Position numbers and translations under genes: made by a program
Shown: piece by piece, positions 1 through 10,618 of the stretch
Numbering within the stretch: position 1 is the first letter of the stretch
Layout: every line of letters starts with the position of its first letter
Notes under the pieces: model-generated
The model's input: the letters and a program-made list of their open reading frames with translations, nothing else
The model's database searches: none
What the model was told of the DNA's origin: nothing
NCBI GenBank assembly: GCA_024509875.1
Contig: JAMPIV010000584.1
Coordinates: forward strand, 1,302,001-1,366,000
DNA: 64,000 nt
From: Oreohelix idahoensis
Taxonomy: Eukaryota; Mollusca; Gastropoda; Stylommatophora; Oreohelicidae
Direction: 5' to 3'

Positions 1-640
1 TTTATGTATGCATTTTATACGTATAAATTACTCATTGATATTCAGTTGTATATGGGGCTGGAAACTTCATCATTTAAACTAAATTGCCAAATAACCACCA
101 CTGCAAGAGCTAGAGACTGCTCCGAGCTAGTTTCCTCACACGGAGCTAATAGGAGCGGTAACCCCAGGCTCCACATGGAGCAGGGAGTGTTTGGATGATG
201 ATAACATTCAGGTATATATAGAGAGACTTAATTTGCATTCTTCCGCTCTCCTAACACACTTTCATTTGACTCGATGCGTTGAGATTTAATGCTCAAGACC
301 ATCGGGTAAAATTCTGAGTAAGATGAAATGGCGGAGAGAAGCGGAGGCCACCTGATGCTTACATTAGGAGACTGAAGATTTTTCTCTCAGTTTTTGGTAC
401 CAGTTGCCAGAAATTGACGCTGGAAACCATCTTTAAGAGACGGGTGGAGAGGACACTCGAAGAGGCTACCTGAGCAGCTACTCCGGCACCGCCAGGAACG
501 TTCTACTTCCAAACCACTCGACTCCTGAAAAGAAGGAACAGTCAAAGAACCAATGCGAACTAGCAGCGACTGAATCAGAAGTCAACGACGACCATTGTCA
601 CTACATTGCAAGCTAAGTACCCAGTACTGGCACACCATAG
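1..640 (+). repeat. Dispersed repeat, partial copy D
   Basis: The stretch around 150-215 (AACCCCAGGCTCC, then a GGAGCAGGGAGTG block and GATGATGATAAC) matches the same blocks in copy A near 21610-21650 and copy C near 40030-40075. The following ~400 bases show weaker resemblance to 40370-40560 (a GGTACCAGTTG block and a GACGCTGGAAACC block). No coding potential is seen. The family is unnamed to me and could be LTR-derived. The left limit lies outside the window. Confidence 0.45.
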
Positions 641-1610
641 AGACTTTATTTTTTTAAAATCCACCAGACCATACTCTTTTCTGATGAAGATACACCTTAA
701 ATTAACTGATTTTTCCTTGACAAATCAATTTAATTCATGTTAACCCTCTTGATCAAATATTTCATAAACAAATCTCTTTCTTTACCTATATAAATATAAA
801 TCAATTGTTAGAGTCTATCAATGGATTCAGTAAATTGATGTCTGCACCCGTATCTCTCACTTATTAAAAATACAATATACAGAGCCAAACATTAATCATT
901 TGTTGAATGACCTTCAGCTGGGGGATCATTAAAAACGAGTCAAAACATATATTTCTCACAGAAGCACGGGCCGGAGAATGCAAAGTAAACTTAAATGACT
1001 CAGCCGTTATACATACTTGCCATTTTAGGAATTCATGTGAGACTTCCTGAAAAAAAAGCACCAACCTTCTATAATAAGGAAGGAGAACCAGATAATAAAA
1101 CACACAATCATATAGATTACATAAATGTACACACAAAATGTAAACTAAAATGTACACACTCTCTGTTGTCAATGAAGATAAAACCATATACATACATATA
1201 TTTACACACATATATATATATTCATATACATACACATAAGCACGTACACATCTACGTACACAAAAGTAGTATGTCTTGTACGCTACGATTATTATTGTGG
1301 TGGCGGCGCATGACTTTTATATAGGAAAATATACGGGTCGCATTTCAGGTGGTGGTGGCGCTGATTTTTATATAGCCATATATTAGTTCAATAATGGCGG
1401 TGTGTGTAGGTTGTGTAGGTGTTTTAATTGTGTGTTGTGCTGGTAGTGTGTTGTTTGTTTATACAATATTTATTTTACAATAGGTAGACAATATATATTT
1501 TACAACAGGTAGACAATATTTATACACATATATACAATATATATACAGACAATATTTATACATCATAGATAACAAAGGTTTATAAGTAGAAGTATATATT
1601 TATATTTTAT
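641..1610. other. AT-rich spacer with simple sequence
   Basis: No gene is supported. Around 1180-1255 there is an irregular TACA/TATA microsatellite that opens short frames on both strands, which I do not treat as genes. The last 130 bases (about 1480-1610) repeat the module at 2768-2850 (GGTAGACAA, then CATAGATAACAAAGG), so they are a diverged partial duplicate of the palindrome end. Confidence 0.5.
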
Positions 1611-1617
1611 TTTCAAA

Positions 1618-1990
1618 CAACAGTAACAAAAACATACGAGCAGGGTCACATATTGGAACCCGGTTATGTTAGATGGAAAGAGGGAGGTGTGTACAATTTT
1701 TTATTTATTGGTAAACAACAGTAACAAAAAACATACGAGCGGGGTCACATATTGGAAGACGAGTATGTGAGACGGAAAAAGGGAGGTGTGTACAATTTTT
1801 TTATTTATTGGTAAACAACAGTAGCAAAACCATTATATGAGCAGGGTCACATATTGGAAGCCGTTTATGTTAGATGGAAAGAGGGTGGTGTGTACAATTT
1901 TTTTATTTATTGGTAAACAACAGTAACAAAAGGGGCCACAGTGGAAGAGCGCTATTTGTTAGATATTGAGGGGAGATGTCGTCACGTTAT
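1618..1990 (+). repeat. ~100-bp tandem repeat, about 3.7 units
   Basis: Units begin with CAACAGTA at 1618, 1716, 1816 and 1918, giving periods of 98, 100 and 102 bp. Each full unit contains a GGGTCACATATTGGAA block, a GGAAAGAGGGAGGTGTGTAC-like block and a TTTATTTATTGGTAAA block. The fourth unit is truncated and diverged. No coding function is evident. The array lies beside the palindromic element and may be subterminal to it or a related satellite. Confidence 0.85.
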
Positions 1991-2040
1991 CGTCGTGTGC
2001 CTATCTTTTTATGTAAAAATAGGACAGAGAATTTCTGCGG

Positions 2041-2515
2041 GGGGTGATGACTCATGAGTGTGTTGGGGTGTAGCGCCGAAGTAAGACAATGTATAAGCGC
2101 TGTGGTGTGAGTGGTATTGCTTTTGGTTTGTCTGGTGTGTTGTGTAGGTATGTTGTATTGTGTGTTGCTGTATTGTGCTGGTTGTGTGTTGTTTCTTTAT
2201 ACAATATATATACATATATACAACAAACATAAAAATCGATAAAATCCTGCACTCTTGAGATAAAGAGGAAAATATTAAAAAATCGATAAATTCGCTTAGT
2301 AGTGTTTTATAGAGGAAGCTGGTTAATGAGCGTGGTGTGGTGTTGTTTTTTGAGTGCGCAGGGGTATTGGTTTTGGCTGGTGGGAGTGATGACTCATGTG
2401 TGTGTTGGGGTGTAGCGCCGGAGTAAGACAATGTATAAGCGGTGTGGTGTGGGTGGTATTGCTTTTGGTTTGTCTGGTGTGTTGTGTGTAGGTATTTTAA
2501 TTGTTGTGTGTTGTT
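2041..2515 (+). repeat. Direct duplication of the palindrome end module
   Basis: A module of about 125 bp occurs at 2046-2170 and again at 2392-2515. Both copies contain GATGACTCATG, GTGTAGCGCCG, AAGACAATGTATAAGCG and TTGCTTTTGGTTTGTCTGG, with only scattered differences. The second copy is the outer end of the palindrome's left arm. The same module lies in reverse complement at 15680-15806. The 220 bp between the two direct copies show nothing coding. Confidence 0.8.
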
Positions 2516-2520
2516 TCTTA

Positions 2521-2762
<242 letters not shown>

Positions 2763-2911
2763 AAACAAGCAGGTAGACAACATTTATACAATATATACAT
2801 ATATACATACAATATCTAGACAACATAGATAACAAAGGCCAAGGTTTTTTAATAAATATATTTAATGAGCTCCTTTAAAAGAATACGAAATGGCAATATA
2901 AATCTCTAGTG

Positions 2912-3424
2912 TCAGATGCTTCTTTGTCGTTTCGGTGGTGGTTGTAGATTAAAGACAGCATCCGGGTGAGTGTTTATGGTTGGCGTTGCTGCAGGGGGAC
3001 AAGGGTTGGTGTTAGGACACCAACTCGGTTCTGGGAATATTGGTTGAAAACAACTGGAGTTGATGTGGTGGTCAAACGTGTTACTGTTACAAGTAGTAGG
3101 ACAGGTATCTGTGTTTGGTGACCGTAGTCGGTCAAATTCGGCGAGGATTTCGCCCTGTAAAGCCAACATATGTTCAAACTCAGGGCGAGTCAACTTAATG
3201 CCGGTTTTGGTAGGAAACTTTAGATATGATTCACCAAAGTATTTTCGCACGTGTAGTAAAGGCTGGCCTCGGTAAAAACGTACAGACATGGCCTTCAGCC
3301 CACCCTCCAACGGTTTAAGCATCTCATCACTTCTACGCATATACACCCAGTTTGTGGGAGCGGTGCCAGGGGTAGTCATCTTCAGTGAGTTGTGAACGAG
3401 AGTGTCTGGGCGTTGGTCTCCCAA
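2912..3424 (-). CDS. PC4/p15-like ssDNA-binding domain protein
   Basis: A 170-codon frame on the minus strand. The stretch from about residue 45 to 95 matches the fold signature of the transcriptional coactivator PC4 (p15) C-terminal domain: a strand with FYRGQPLLHVRKYF, then a KTGIKLTRPEFEHML segment corresponding to the conserved K-x-G-I-x-L and helix of PC4. Known PC4 domains bind single-stranded DNA as dimers and help RNA polymerase II initiation. The C-terminal third is Asn/Thr/Pro/Cys-rich and ends with a basic KRQR tail. A TATAAATA motif sits only 6 bases upstream of the first ATG, so the second Met (residue 16, codon at 3377-3379) is the likelier start. The gene lies inside a palindromic repeat and is duplicated, truncated, in the other arm, so it is probably element-borne and not a host gene. 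The domain call rests on motif reading only. Confidence 0.6.
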   Translation of the reverse strand: MGDQRPDTLVHNSLKMTTPGTAPTNWVYMRRSDEMLKPLEGGLKAMSVRFYRGQPLLHVRKYFGESYLKFPTKTGIKLTRPEFEHMLALQGEILAEFDRLRSPNTDTCPTTCNSNTFDHHINSSCFQPIFPEPSWCPNTNPCPPAATPTINTHPDAVFNLQPPPKRQRSI

Positions 3425-3429
3425 GTGTC

Positions 3430-3437
3430 TATTTATA
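3430..3437 (-). promoter_or_regulatory. TATA box of the PC4-like gene
   Basis: TATAAATA on the minus strand. With usual metazoan spacing, transcription would begin near 3402-3407, downstream of the first ATG (3424) but upstream of the second (3379). This decides the proposed start. The right arm has lost this segment. Confidence 0.45.
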
Positions 3438-3948
3438 TGAAGGAAAAATAGTTTAATCTGGTTTTTGAAACGTGTCCAGACATGTTGCGCGCTAACAGGG
3501 GGCTGATTAGTCGAAAAACTAATCGATTGTTGGCGTGTTGTCTAGACGAAAATGACAGCAGGTCGCGTTGGATAGTACCAGGTTAGTAGGTTACTAAGGA
3601 TGTTTTAGTGTGTAGGTATTGCTGGGAATATAGGGTGGTGAGAGGTGAAAGGATGTAATAATCGGAGGCAACTATTCTTTTGCTGTAAAAACATGACAGG
3701 GAATTTCCGTTTGTTGGGTGAATGTAATTACATATTGATATGGGTTCTAATCCACGGGGTAGTTTTCTTTATTATTTATATTATATCATGAGTAATAAGT
3801 CTACTCACCCCAATGTCCATCTAGTGGTATGTAAGTGACCCCGCACACAGCCGTATTCTCCAACATAAAAACACTGTCAAAGGCCAGGCTGGACAATTCC
3901 AAATAGCCAGTTTTATTGAACACAACGAGGCTCCGTAGAGATATATGC

Positions 3949-3953
3949 CATAT
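3949..3953 (+). repeat. Target-site duplication, gypsy element 1, left
   Basis: CATAT immediately before the 5' LTR start TGTCATG. The partner is at 12356-12360. In the uninterrupted right arm, the site reads straight through around 14726-14736. Confidence 0.85.
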
Positions 3954-6360
3954 TGTCATGAAATATTCTAATCCACATATATAAATTATTAGGTAAATAT
4001 GAAGCCTAACAAATAAAATTAATAAAGAGAAGAGCAATGGTAAAATGACAGTGCTGTCCCAAAGAATGTACTCGAAATCCCCCTTGTTTTCTGCTTCGTC
4101 TGCAAATTGTAACGCTTTCACGTTGATAGTAAAGCTTACTGTATTATTACCCGCCTTCTTCAATGAAACGTGTGCTGTATTTCTTGGAAAAGCATTGAGA
4201 CGTACTGCGTAATGACCTAAATTAACCCTAACATTAATTATACTGCGTTACCAAAACGAACGAACAGATGGACTAAAGGGATAAAAAGAGAAGGGAGAGG
4301 CAGAAAGCCGAACACTAAACCCGCTTCGCGCGATACACAATTACTACCATCACGCGTGTAAGTCTACATGCACTAATTTTTTTTCAGACGGACAGTGATA
4401 AAATACACTACCCTTTCCCAGAGTTAGGTTTATAAATCATAACAGACTCTTATTAGAAAAGACAACATTATATGGGTTTACGTTTGAACACATAACAGTA
4501 CCCAGACAGCACATCTTCTAAACAGGAGATAGAAGAAATTGCATATTTTGAACGCAGCCACGTAGCTCCTTTAAATTAGTATTTTTGGGTTCCTTAGGGT
4601 TTGCTGACAAATAATATGTAAAACGTTACGCAAATAGTCCAGGAATTAATAAATTATACCCAAAATAAAATATTGGGGGTGCCTGACAGCATAAAATCAT
4701 TTCTGCTCATAAAATTTTTTTTATAACGTGTTTGAAAAAACCTTACGTTACATAAATAGCCTACCATGTAAACTCCAAATTGATTGGAGCGCAACAAATG
4801 AAAGCCTAACCACGATTGGTCGGGCTATAAATACTATCTTGGTTGTTGGGGGAGACGGGAAAAGATAACATTTTTTCAAACACTTGTCGAAACGTGGCTC
4901 ATTGGCCAGTCTCGCTGATATACACACTTGGGAGCGTTAGTTCGAGACCACTTGTTAAAAAAAGCTTGATAAAGCATCAGTGCGTTGAAGCCAGCATATA
5001 TTTGGCTCAATAAAAGCCTGGAACATAGGCAGATGGAAGTTTGTGCCAGTTTGTGCCAGAATTCATTGCTAATCAACGTATCTGTGTTTATTTCCATGAA
5101 ATTGTGGTAAGCTTGAACCATTCAGTATCTTTTAATGAAAAATTGAATGTGAATTGTTGATTTATGCCTGTATATATATGTGTAGTTCAGTGGCAAACGT
5201 GAGGTAAAGCCTATAATGCTCCAGCCTGAACAGAGGGTGTCGGAGAGAAGTAAAACGGCATGGAATGGCCAAACAGTACACTGACACCTGGATGATTGAC
5301 TAGAAAGAAATAATGCTGGAAGTGCAGAGGCGTAGTAACCATTAGGAAGGGTAATACTGGAATAAAGTATTTCAAATGAAGCTGACTGTTGGCCTAACGC
5401 TCTGAACGCAATGTTTGTGCTGTATTGTGATCAGTGTAAAAGAGAATATAAATTAGTTATGAAGTAGAAGGTACATCCTTCTTGATTTCAGGGACAGTGG
5501 TCTTGATGTACTGAGCAGTACCTGGGCAGAGATTTGCTGAATCCAGTGTCGGACAGCATACTCCTTGGTCCTTTTAGCTATCAGTGAGGTGTCTCCTGAG
5601 CCCAGAGGAGAATTCGAGCAGAGGAGTCCTTTCCTGCCGCCATCACTCAAGATAAGCAGAGTTGGCCAGCTGAGCTCAACATTATGTCCCCTCATCTTGA
5701 AATAACTTTATAAAAATACTATTCAGAGGGGAATTTACTTGTCTTAAAATCAGGAACTGTGAACATCTCCAATACTGGTCCCTAAAGACAAACTATTGAA
5801 GTCATGATGACAAATACCAACAGAGCTTGAACAAAACAAAACCAGTATTACCTCATTTTACTACTACACAACTGACACACATAGAACATTTGTACTAATA
5901 TATGTCACTACAATATTCAGATTAAATACATTCTGTACATAACTTGTAATTTAAATTGATTGTGATTCCTGGTTCCCTTGTAGTTGAATCAGGACACATA
6001 TTCATTCATGCTAGTAATGAATACATATTGTTATTTGAACCGTTACGAGTGACTTCTTTAAGATATTCTCATAGAGTGTTATATGTATGTGAGTGTCACA
6101 GTGTTGTCAAGAGTAGTGGATTACACTAAATTGTTTATCTGTCTGTTGTTGTGACTTACACTTCATCATACCCATACCCTAGACACATAACGTAGCATCA
6201 CACTATTCCAGAATAATTCTGACTGAGATATATAGATATGTGGTAGCAAGTAAGGTTATCTATAATACACTACTCTTAATAGATATAGATACCTTCACAG
6301 CTGATCTCAGTCAGTACACTAAGTTCCCTATAAATATTTATAACATCCCACTTCACCACA
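3954..6360 (+). repeat. 5' LTR of gypsy element 1 (2407 bp)
   Basis: Starts TGTCATG and ends CTTCACCACA just before the PBS. Bases 3954-5678 match 10619-12344 almost perfectly, with a one-base indel in an A run near 4967 and a TATATATA/TGTATATA change near 5170. Bases 5679-6350 have no counterpart in the 3' LTR. It contains an ATTGG (reverse CCAAT) motif at 4814-4818, TATAAATA at 4826-4833 and AATAAA at 5009-5014, so it carries a promoter and polyadenylation region. Confidence 0.88.
4826..4833 (+). promoter_or_regulatory. TATA box in the LTR
   Basis: TATAAATA, preceded ten bases earlier by GATTGGTCGG (a CCAAT-type box in reverse). The same pair is at 11491-11498 in the 3' LTR. An AATAAA lies about 180 bases downstream, a plausible U3-R layout. 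Confidence 0.55.
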
Positions 6361-6365
6361 TATAT

Positions 6366-6383
6366 TGGGGTCTCGCTCTTGGG
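6366..6383 (+). other. Candidate primer-binding site, element 1
   Basis: TGGGGTCTCGCTCTTGGG lies five bases after the LTR terminus ...CACCACA. It starts with TGG, as expected for pairing with a tRNA 3' CCA. I cannot name the tRNA. Confidence 0.6.
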
Positions 6384-6552
6384 ATTTTGAATCTTTAACT
6401 ATTAAAAATATTGGGGGTAATTCACTTCAGGGAATATAAGAATTAAAAGGTATCCTTGGGTGGAATTAAATAAAGTTGAGCTCACGGTGCCTGTGTTGTC
6501 CATTAGAGATTGAATAGTTGGTTAGACATTGTATTAAGTTACCTGATAGACA
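6384..6552 (+). other. Leader between PBS and gag, element 1
   Basis: About 170 bp of untranslated leader. Nothing else is recognised in it. The gag ATG is at 6553. Confidence 0.5.
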
Positions 6553-6978
6553 ATGGCGGACCTGGCCAAATTTCGATCTGCTGCGGTTCAGACTGCAAAA
6601 GAGTTAGGATTAGATGGGCAAGTTATGGTTGCCTATGTTACTACGGAATGTGACAAATTTATTGAACGCGAAGAAAGAAGGTTTGAAGCCGAAAGAAGGT
6701 TAGAGGCTGAAAGGGAAATTAAGAAGTTACAATTTGAAGCTGAGGCTGAGACTAAGAGGTTGCAGATTGAAGCTGAGGCTGAGACTAAGAGGTTGCAGAT
6801 TGAGGCTGAGGCTAAGAAATTGGAAGCAGAAAGAGAAGACAAAAGATTAGCAGCAGAAGAGAAGAAATTAGCTGCAGAAAGGGAAGCCGAGGAAAGAAGA
6901 CAAGCTGCAGAAGAAAGAAGATTGACTGCAGAGAGGGAAGCAGAAAAAGGAGGAGAAAAGATTACAAAGGGAACATGA
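6553..6978 (+). CDS. Gag N-terminal part, coiled-coil repeats (element 1)
   Basis: Starts MADLAKF at 6553. Residues ~35-135 are a highly charged heptad-like stretch with repeated EAEAETKRLQI units, expected to form a long coiled coil; a 33-bp coding repeat is visible at about 6737-6805. The frame stops at 6978, but the homologous reading continues in frame +2 from about 6947, so one base was gained or lost in the A/G-rich run near 6943-6955. The same layout (short head, EAE/QKRL coiled coil, capsid-like domain) occurs in element 3. It is a damaged gag start and not a separate gene. Confidence 0.75.
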   Translation: MADLAKFRSAAVQTAKELGLDGQVMVAYVTTECDKFIEREERRFEAERRLEAEREIKKLQFEAEAETKRLQIEAEAETKRLQIEAEAKKLEAEREDKRLAAEEKKLAAEREAEERRQAAEERRLTAEREAEKGGEKITKGT

Positions 6979-8650
6979 ATTACGACTAAGGGAGTTTGAG
7001 TTTCAAGGCCATGCTCCTGAAAATGGTGCCAGTCCCTTTGCCTCTGATGCTACGGTTACTCAAGGAGCCTCAATCTCAGCTATGAATTTTCATTTAGATC
7101 ATTTTGTTGAGAAAGACGATGATATTGAGAGCTATATAAATAGGTACGAACTATTAGCTACCACGTATGGGTTGGAGAGAGAAAGGTGGAGCTTAAAGTT
7201 ATCTCAGGGACTTCGTGGGGCAGCTTATGAAGTTTTTGCAAAAATGAGCAGAGGTGATCAGGAAAATTATGACATGCTAAAGCAGGCTCTTTTGTTAAGG
7301 TATGAAAAGAATGCAGAGTTTTACAGGAAAAAATTTAGGAATGCTAAACTACTGTCAGGTGAAACCTATCACCAGTTCTCTGCACGAATAGAGACATACT
7401 TGGAGAAATGGACTTCTCTGGGGAAAACCCAAGATCTTAAGGAAATGGTCCTTATAGAGCAACTAAGAGAGTCCATGGCTCCAGACCTGAGAAAGTTTCT
7501 CATGGAACAAGGTGCAGAGAGGCTGGGTGAGTTGCTAAATGTTGCTGAAAGGTATCAAGCAGCTCAAGCAGAGGTAACAGGTAATAAAAAGAAACAGGTG
7601 GACAACTTCAGGGCACCACAGAACTTTAATAAATTTGATCCTAAGGATCAAAATAAAGGTAAGCACCAATTTGATAGGCCACGGTATGAAAATAAAAATA
7701 AATTCCCACAATTCGATGAAAGGAAATATGATGAAAGAAAATCTTTCAACCAAGGAAAAAGGTGGTGTAAGAATTGTCAGATGGACAATCATGACACTGA
7801 CCGTTGCAGAAGGAAACCTGTGTATATGGCAACCCTTCAGGTCAGGTCGACCTCAAGACAGGAGGAGGATATTATGTTAGATACCACTCCAGAAGAGATG
7901 AGGAAGGCACAGGCTGGGGATAAAACACTCAAGCCTTGTTTCAGAAAATTGTCAACTTGTCATACAACTCCAGGCAAGGGAGACTTTTACATGAAAAACA
8001 AGTTGATGTATAGGAAGACTGGAGCTAGATCCAAGGGTCACGGACAGCTGGTTCTTCCAAAAAGATACAGGACAGAATTAATAAGGAGCCTACATGTGAA
8101 ACCAGATGGGGACCATGAGAAGATAGGTACCATCATTCAAAAGGTGGCTCACAATTATTATTGGCCCAAAGCAAGATGGGACATTGAAAATTTTGTAGAA
8201 AGGTGTAGCATAGCACATGAGGGAACACCCACAAGTGGGAACATGGATCAGGACCTGGACACGCCCCGGAGCAAAATTAGGCCTGACAATAAAAGGAAAA
8301 ATAGATTTGATAAAGTGGACCAAATGGAATGGGAAGCCCCTTTTCACGGACAAGCTTCACTTAACTGTTTTACAATGGCCACTATGCGGAGAGTGCAAAA
8401 AGATGTCTTACCCCAGGATAAGCCGACAATCCCTCAATCGGACTTAAACAAACTGGAGGAAGAAGATGTAGAGAGGAAATCTCTCATCAAGAATTTTAAG
8501 AGGGGAGACAGCCCCAAAAGAAAAATTGGTAGCGGTCGTTTTGTGAATGATAATTCTGGGAGGAAAAATCATCACTATAAAGCTTCGAGTGGAAGAGACC
8601 ATACCGGTGCATGGACAAATAGGTCCACACAATTAAAAGTCCATATGTAG
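6947..8650 (+). pseudogene. Gag capsid, CCHC knuckle and integrase remnant (element 1)
   Basis: Continues the gag frame. A capsid-like retrotransposon gag domain covers about 7085-7560 (MNFHLDHFVEKDDDIESYI, then a DLKEMVLIEQL helix and a LLNVAERYQ helix). A CCHC zinc knuckle lies at 7766-7807 (C-x2-C-x4-H-x4-C, CKNCQMDNHDTDRC). Aspartic protease should follow but no D-S/T-G motif is present. Instead the frame runs into the usual linker before integrase (EEMRKAQAGDKTLKP) and an integrase zinc-binding remnant at 8090-8220 (HVKPDGDH, NYYWPKARWDI), whose last pair is CSIA instead of CxxC. Bases 8220-8630 show no catalytic D,D-35-E core and are unassignable. A frameshift near 8630 separates this from the next part. 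Confidence 0.72.
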
Positions 8651-8652
8651 CT

Positions 8653-10551
8653 TTGTTAAGAACGTGGACTGATGAAAAGGCAGAGGAAAACATTACATCT
8701 TCATACCAATATGTGAATGAGCTGACCACTCGGTTAAAAACTGGCTGGAAACTTGCCAATGAAAATTTGAAACAAGCCAGGAAGAAACATGCTGCCTATT
8801 ATAACAGGAAGGCGAAAGACAGAAATTTGGCTGTGGGAGAGAAGGTACTGCTTCTTTTGCCCGGGAGTCAGAATAAGTTACAAATTGGATGGCAGGGTCC
8901 ATATACAGTTCTAGAGAAGGTGTCTAGAACAAATTATAAGATAGATAAGAAGGGGAAAGAAAAAATCTATCATGTGAATCTCCTGAAGAAATATTTGGAA
9001 AGAGAACATCAGGAAGAGACACACTTGTTGACCTTGTCCATCGCCATGGAGATGAAAAAGGAACCACTTTCATCATTTGAATATCCATTACACCCCTGTA
9101 AGACAGCAGCACAGGTGAAAATCAGTACACATTTAACGAAAACTCAGAAAGAGAGAGTGCAACAGGTTCTAAATAATCATGCAGAGGTGTTAACAGACCG
9201 ACCAGGGCATACAAACCTATTGGAATATGATATGAAACTCATAGACTCCACACCTGTCTGTATGAAACCATATTCGATTCCGTTTGCTAAGGAAAAAGCT
9301 TTGAAGGAAGAGATAGACTATCTATTGAAGGAAGGAATTATTTCGCACAGTGAGTCTTCGTATAGTTCCGGTGTTGTACTTTTAAGGAAGCCCTCTGGAG
9401 AACATAGACTCTGTATAGATTACAGGAGACTGAATGCTATTACAGAAGGACAGGTGGATCCATTGCCGGATACAAATCAGCTGTTTGCCAGACTAAATAA
9501 AGCTAAATATTTCTCAAAAGTGGATCTGAGTAAAGGATACTATCAGATTCCAGTAAAACCTGAGGTTAGACCATACCTAGCTTTTAGTACCTCAGAAGGA
9601 CACTATGAGTTTAATAGATTGCCATTTGGATTGAAGAATGCGCCTAGTGTCTTCTCTAGAATGATGAGAAAATTATTGGATCCTCTGAATAATCCCTGTA
9701 TAACAAATTTTATGGATGATATCCTTATAGCAACAGAAACATTTGAGGAACACATTGACTCTCTGAACATGCTGTTTGATCGACTTAGGGAGGCAAATTT
9801 AACAGCCCGACCAACCAAATGTTGCGTTGGATGTAAAGAATTGGAATTTTTGGGACACACAGTTTATCAGGGAAACATGACCCCTGACCCAAAGAATTTA
9901 GAGAAACTACAGAAAGCCCCGAGACCACAAACCAAGAAGGACGTGAGATCCTTTGTCTCATTATGTGGTTTCTACCAGAAGTATATCAAGAACTTTAATT
10001 CCATATGTGCACCGTTAACTGAATTGACACGTAAAGGACTTCCAGATCGCATTACATGGACACCACAATGTGAAATGACTTACCAAGAATTGAAGGAAAA
10101 GCTCACAAGTAAACCCATTTTGAAATTACCTGACTTAAGTCAAGAATTCATAGTAAGGACGGATGCAAGTAATATTGGGCTAGGTGCAACTTTACTACAG
10201 AAATCAGATGCATTGGATGGGGAATTAAGCCCAGTGGCATATGCTAGCAGAAAGTTGAATAAAGCTGAAATCAACTACTCAACTAGCGAAAAAGAATGTC
10301 TTGCAGTAATATGGGCAATAAAGAAATTCAATATTTATCTATATGGGAAGGCATTTAAGTTGCAAACTGACCACAAACCTTTATCGTTTTTAGCACAGGC
10401 TAAGCATGAGAACTCTAGGTTACTCCGATGGTCTTTGCTTCTGGCTCCATATAATTTTAGCATTGAATATATATCTGGAAAAACAAATCTGGGAGCGGAT
10501 TTTTTAAGCCGCCATCCGTGTGATGAGAATCACCGTAAACCCCAGAAATAA
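8653..10551 (+). CDS. Integrase C-terminus, reverse transcriptase and RNase H (element 1)
   Basis: A frame of 632 codons; homology begins slightly upstream, with SPYVALLRTW read from 8638. Integrase C-terminal region: KHAAYYNRKAKD near 8790, then a GPY/F-like module (IGWQGPYTVLEKV) near 8884-8925 and HVNLLKKY near 8970. RT follows: RLCIDYRRLNAI near 9410, FSKVDLSKGYYQIP (catalytic Asp), RLPFGLKNAPSVF near 9616, and the FMDDIL box at 9709-9726. RNase H begins with RTDASNIGLGA near 10156 and ends near 10500 with GADFLSRHP. RT and RNase H motifs look intact. Placement of the integrase tail upstream of RT within one frame shows the Gmr1-like order directly. Confidence 0.9.
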   Translation: MLRTWTDEKAEENITSSYQYVNELTTRLKTGWKLANENLKQARKKHAAYYNRKAKDRNLAVGEKVLLLLPGSQNKLQIGWQGPYTVLEKVSRTNYKIDKKGKEKIYHVNLLKKYLEREHQEETHLLTLSIAMEMKKEPLSSFEYPLHPCKTAAQVKISTHLTKTQKERVQQVLNNHAEVLTDRPGHTNLLEYDMKLIDSTPVCMKPYSIPFAKEKALKEEIDYLLKEGIISHSESSYSSGVVLLRKPSGEHRLCIDYRRLNAITEGQVDPLPDTNQLFARLNKAKYFSKVDLSKGYYQIPVKPEVRPYLAFSTSEGHYEFNRLPFGLKNAPSVFSRMMRKLLDPLNNPCITNFMDDILIATETFEEHIDSLNMLFDRLREANLTARPTKCCVGCKELEFLGHTVYQGNMTPDPKNLEKLQKAPRPQTKKDVRSFVSLCGFYQKYIKNFNSICAPLTELTRKGLPDRITWTPQCEMTYQELKEKLTSKPILKLPDLSQEFIVRTDASNIGLGATLLQKSDALDGELSPVAYASRKLNKAEINYSTSEKECLAVIWAIKKFNIYLYGKAFKLQTDHKPLSFLAQAKHENSRLLRWSLLLAPYNFSIEYISGKTNLGADFLSRHPCDENHRKPQK

Positions 10552-10607
10552 TAATAAATTTCTCTATGTGTATATAGAATAAAGGACTGACATATAATGT
10601 CTGTTTT

Positions 10608-10618
10608 AAGAGGGGAAG
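10608..10618 (+). other. Polypurine tract, element 1
   Basis: AAGAGGGGAAG immediately before the 3' LTR start TGTCATG at 10619. It is the plus-strand primer position expected for an LTR retrotransposon. Confidence 0.85.

Noticed and set aside
864..1324. Frames of 123 and 109 codons on opposite strands
   Set aside because: They overlap a TACA/TATA microsatellite and have no recognisable domain.
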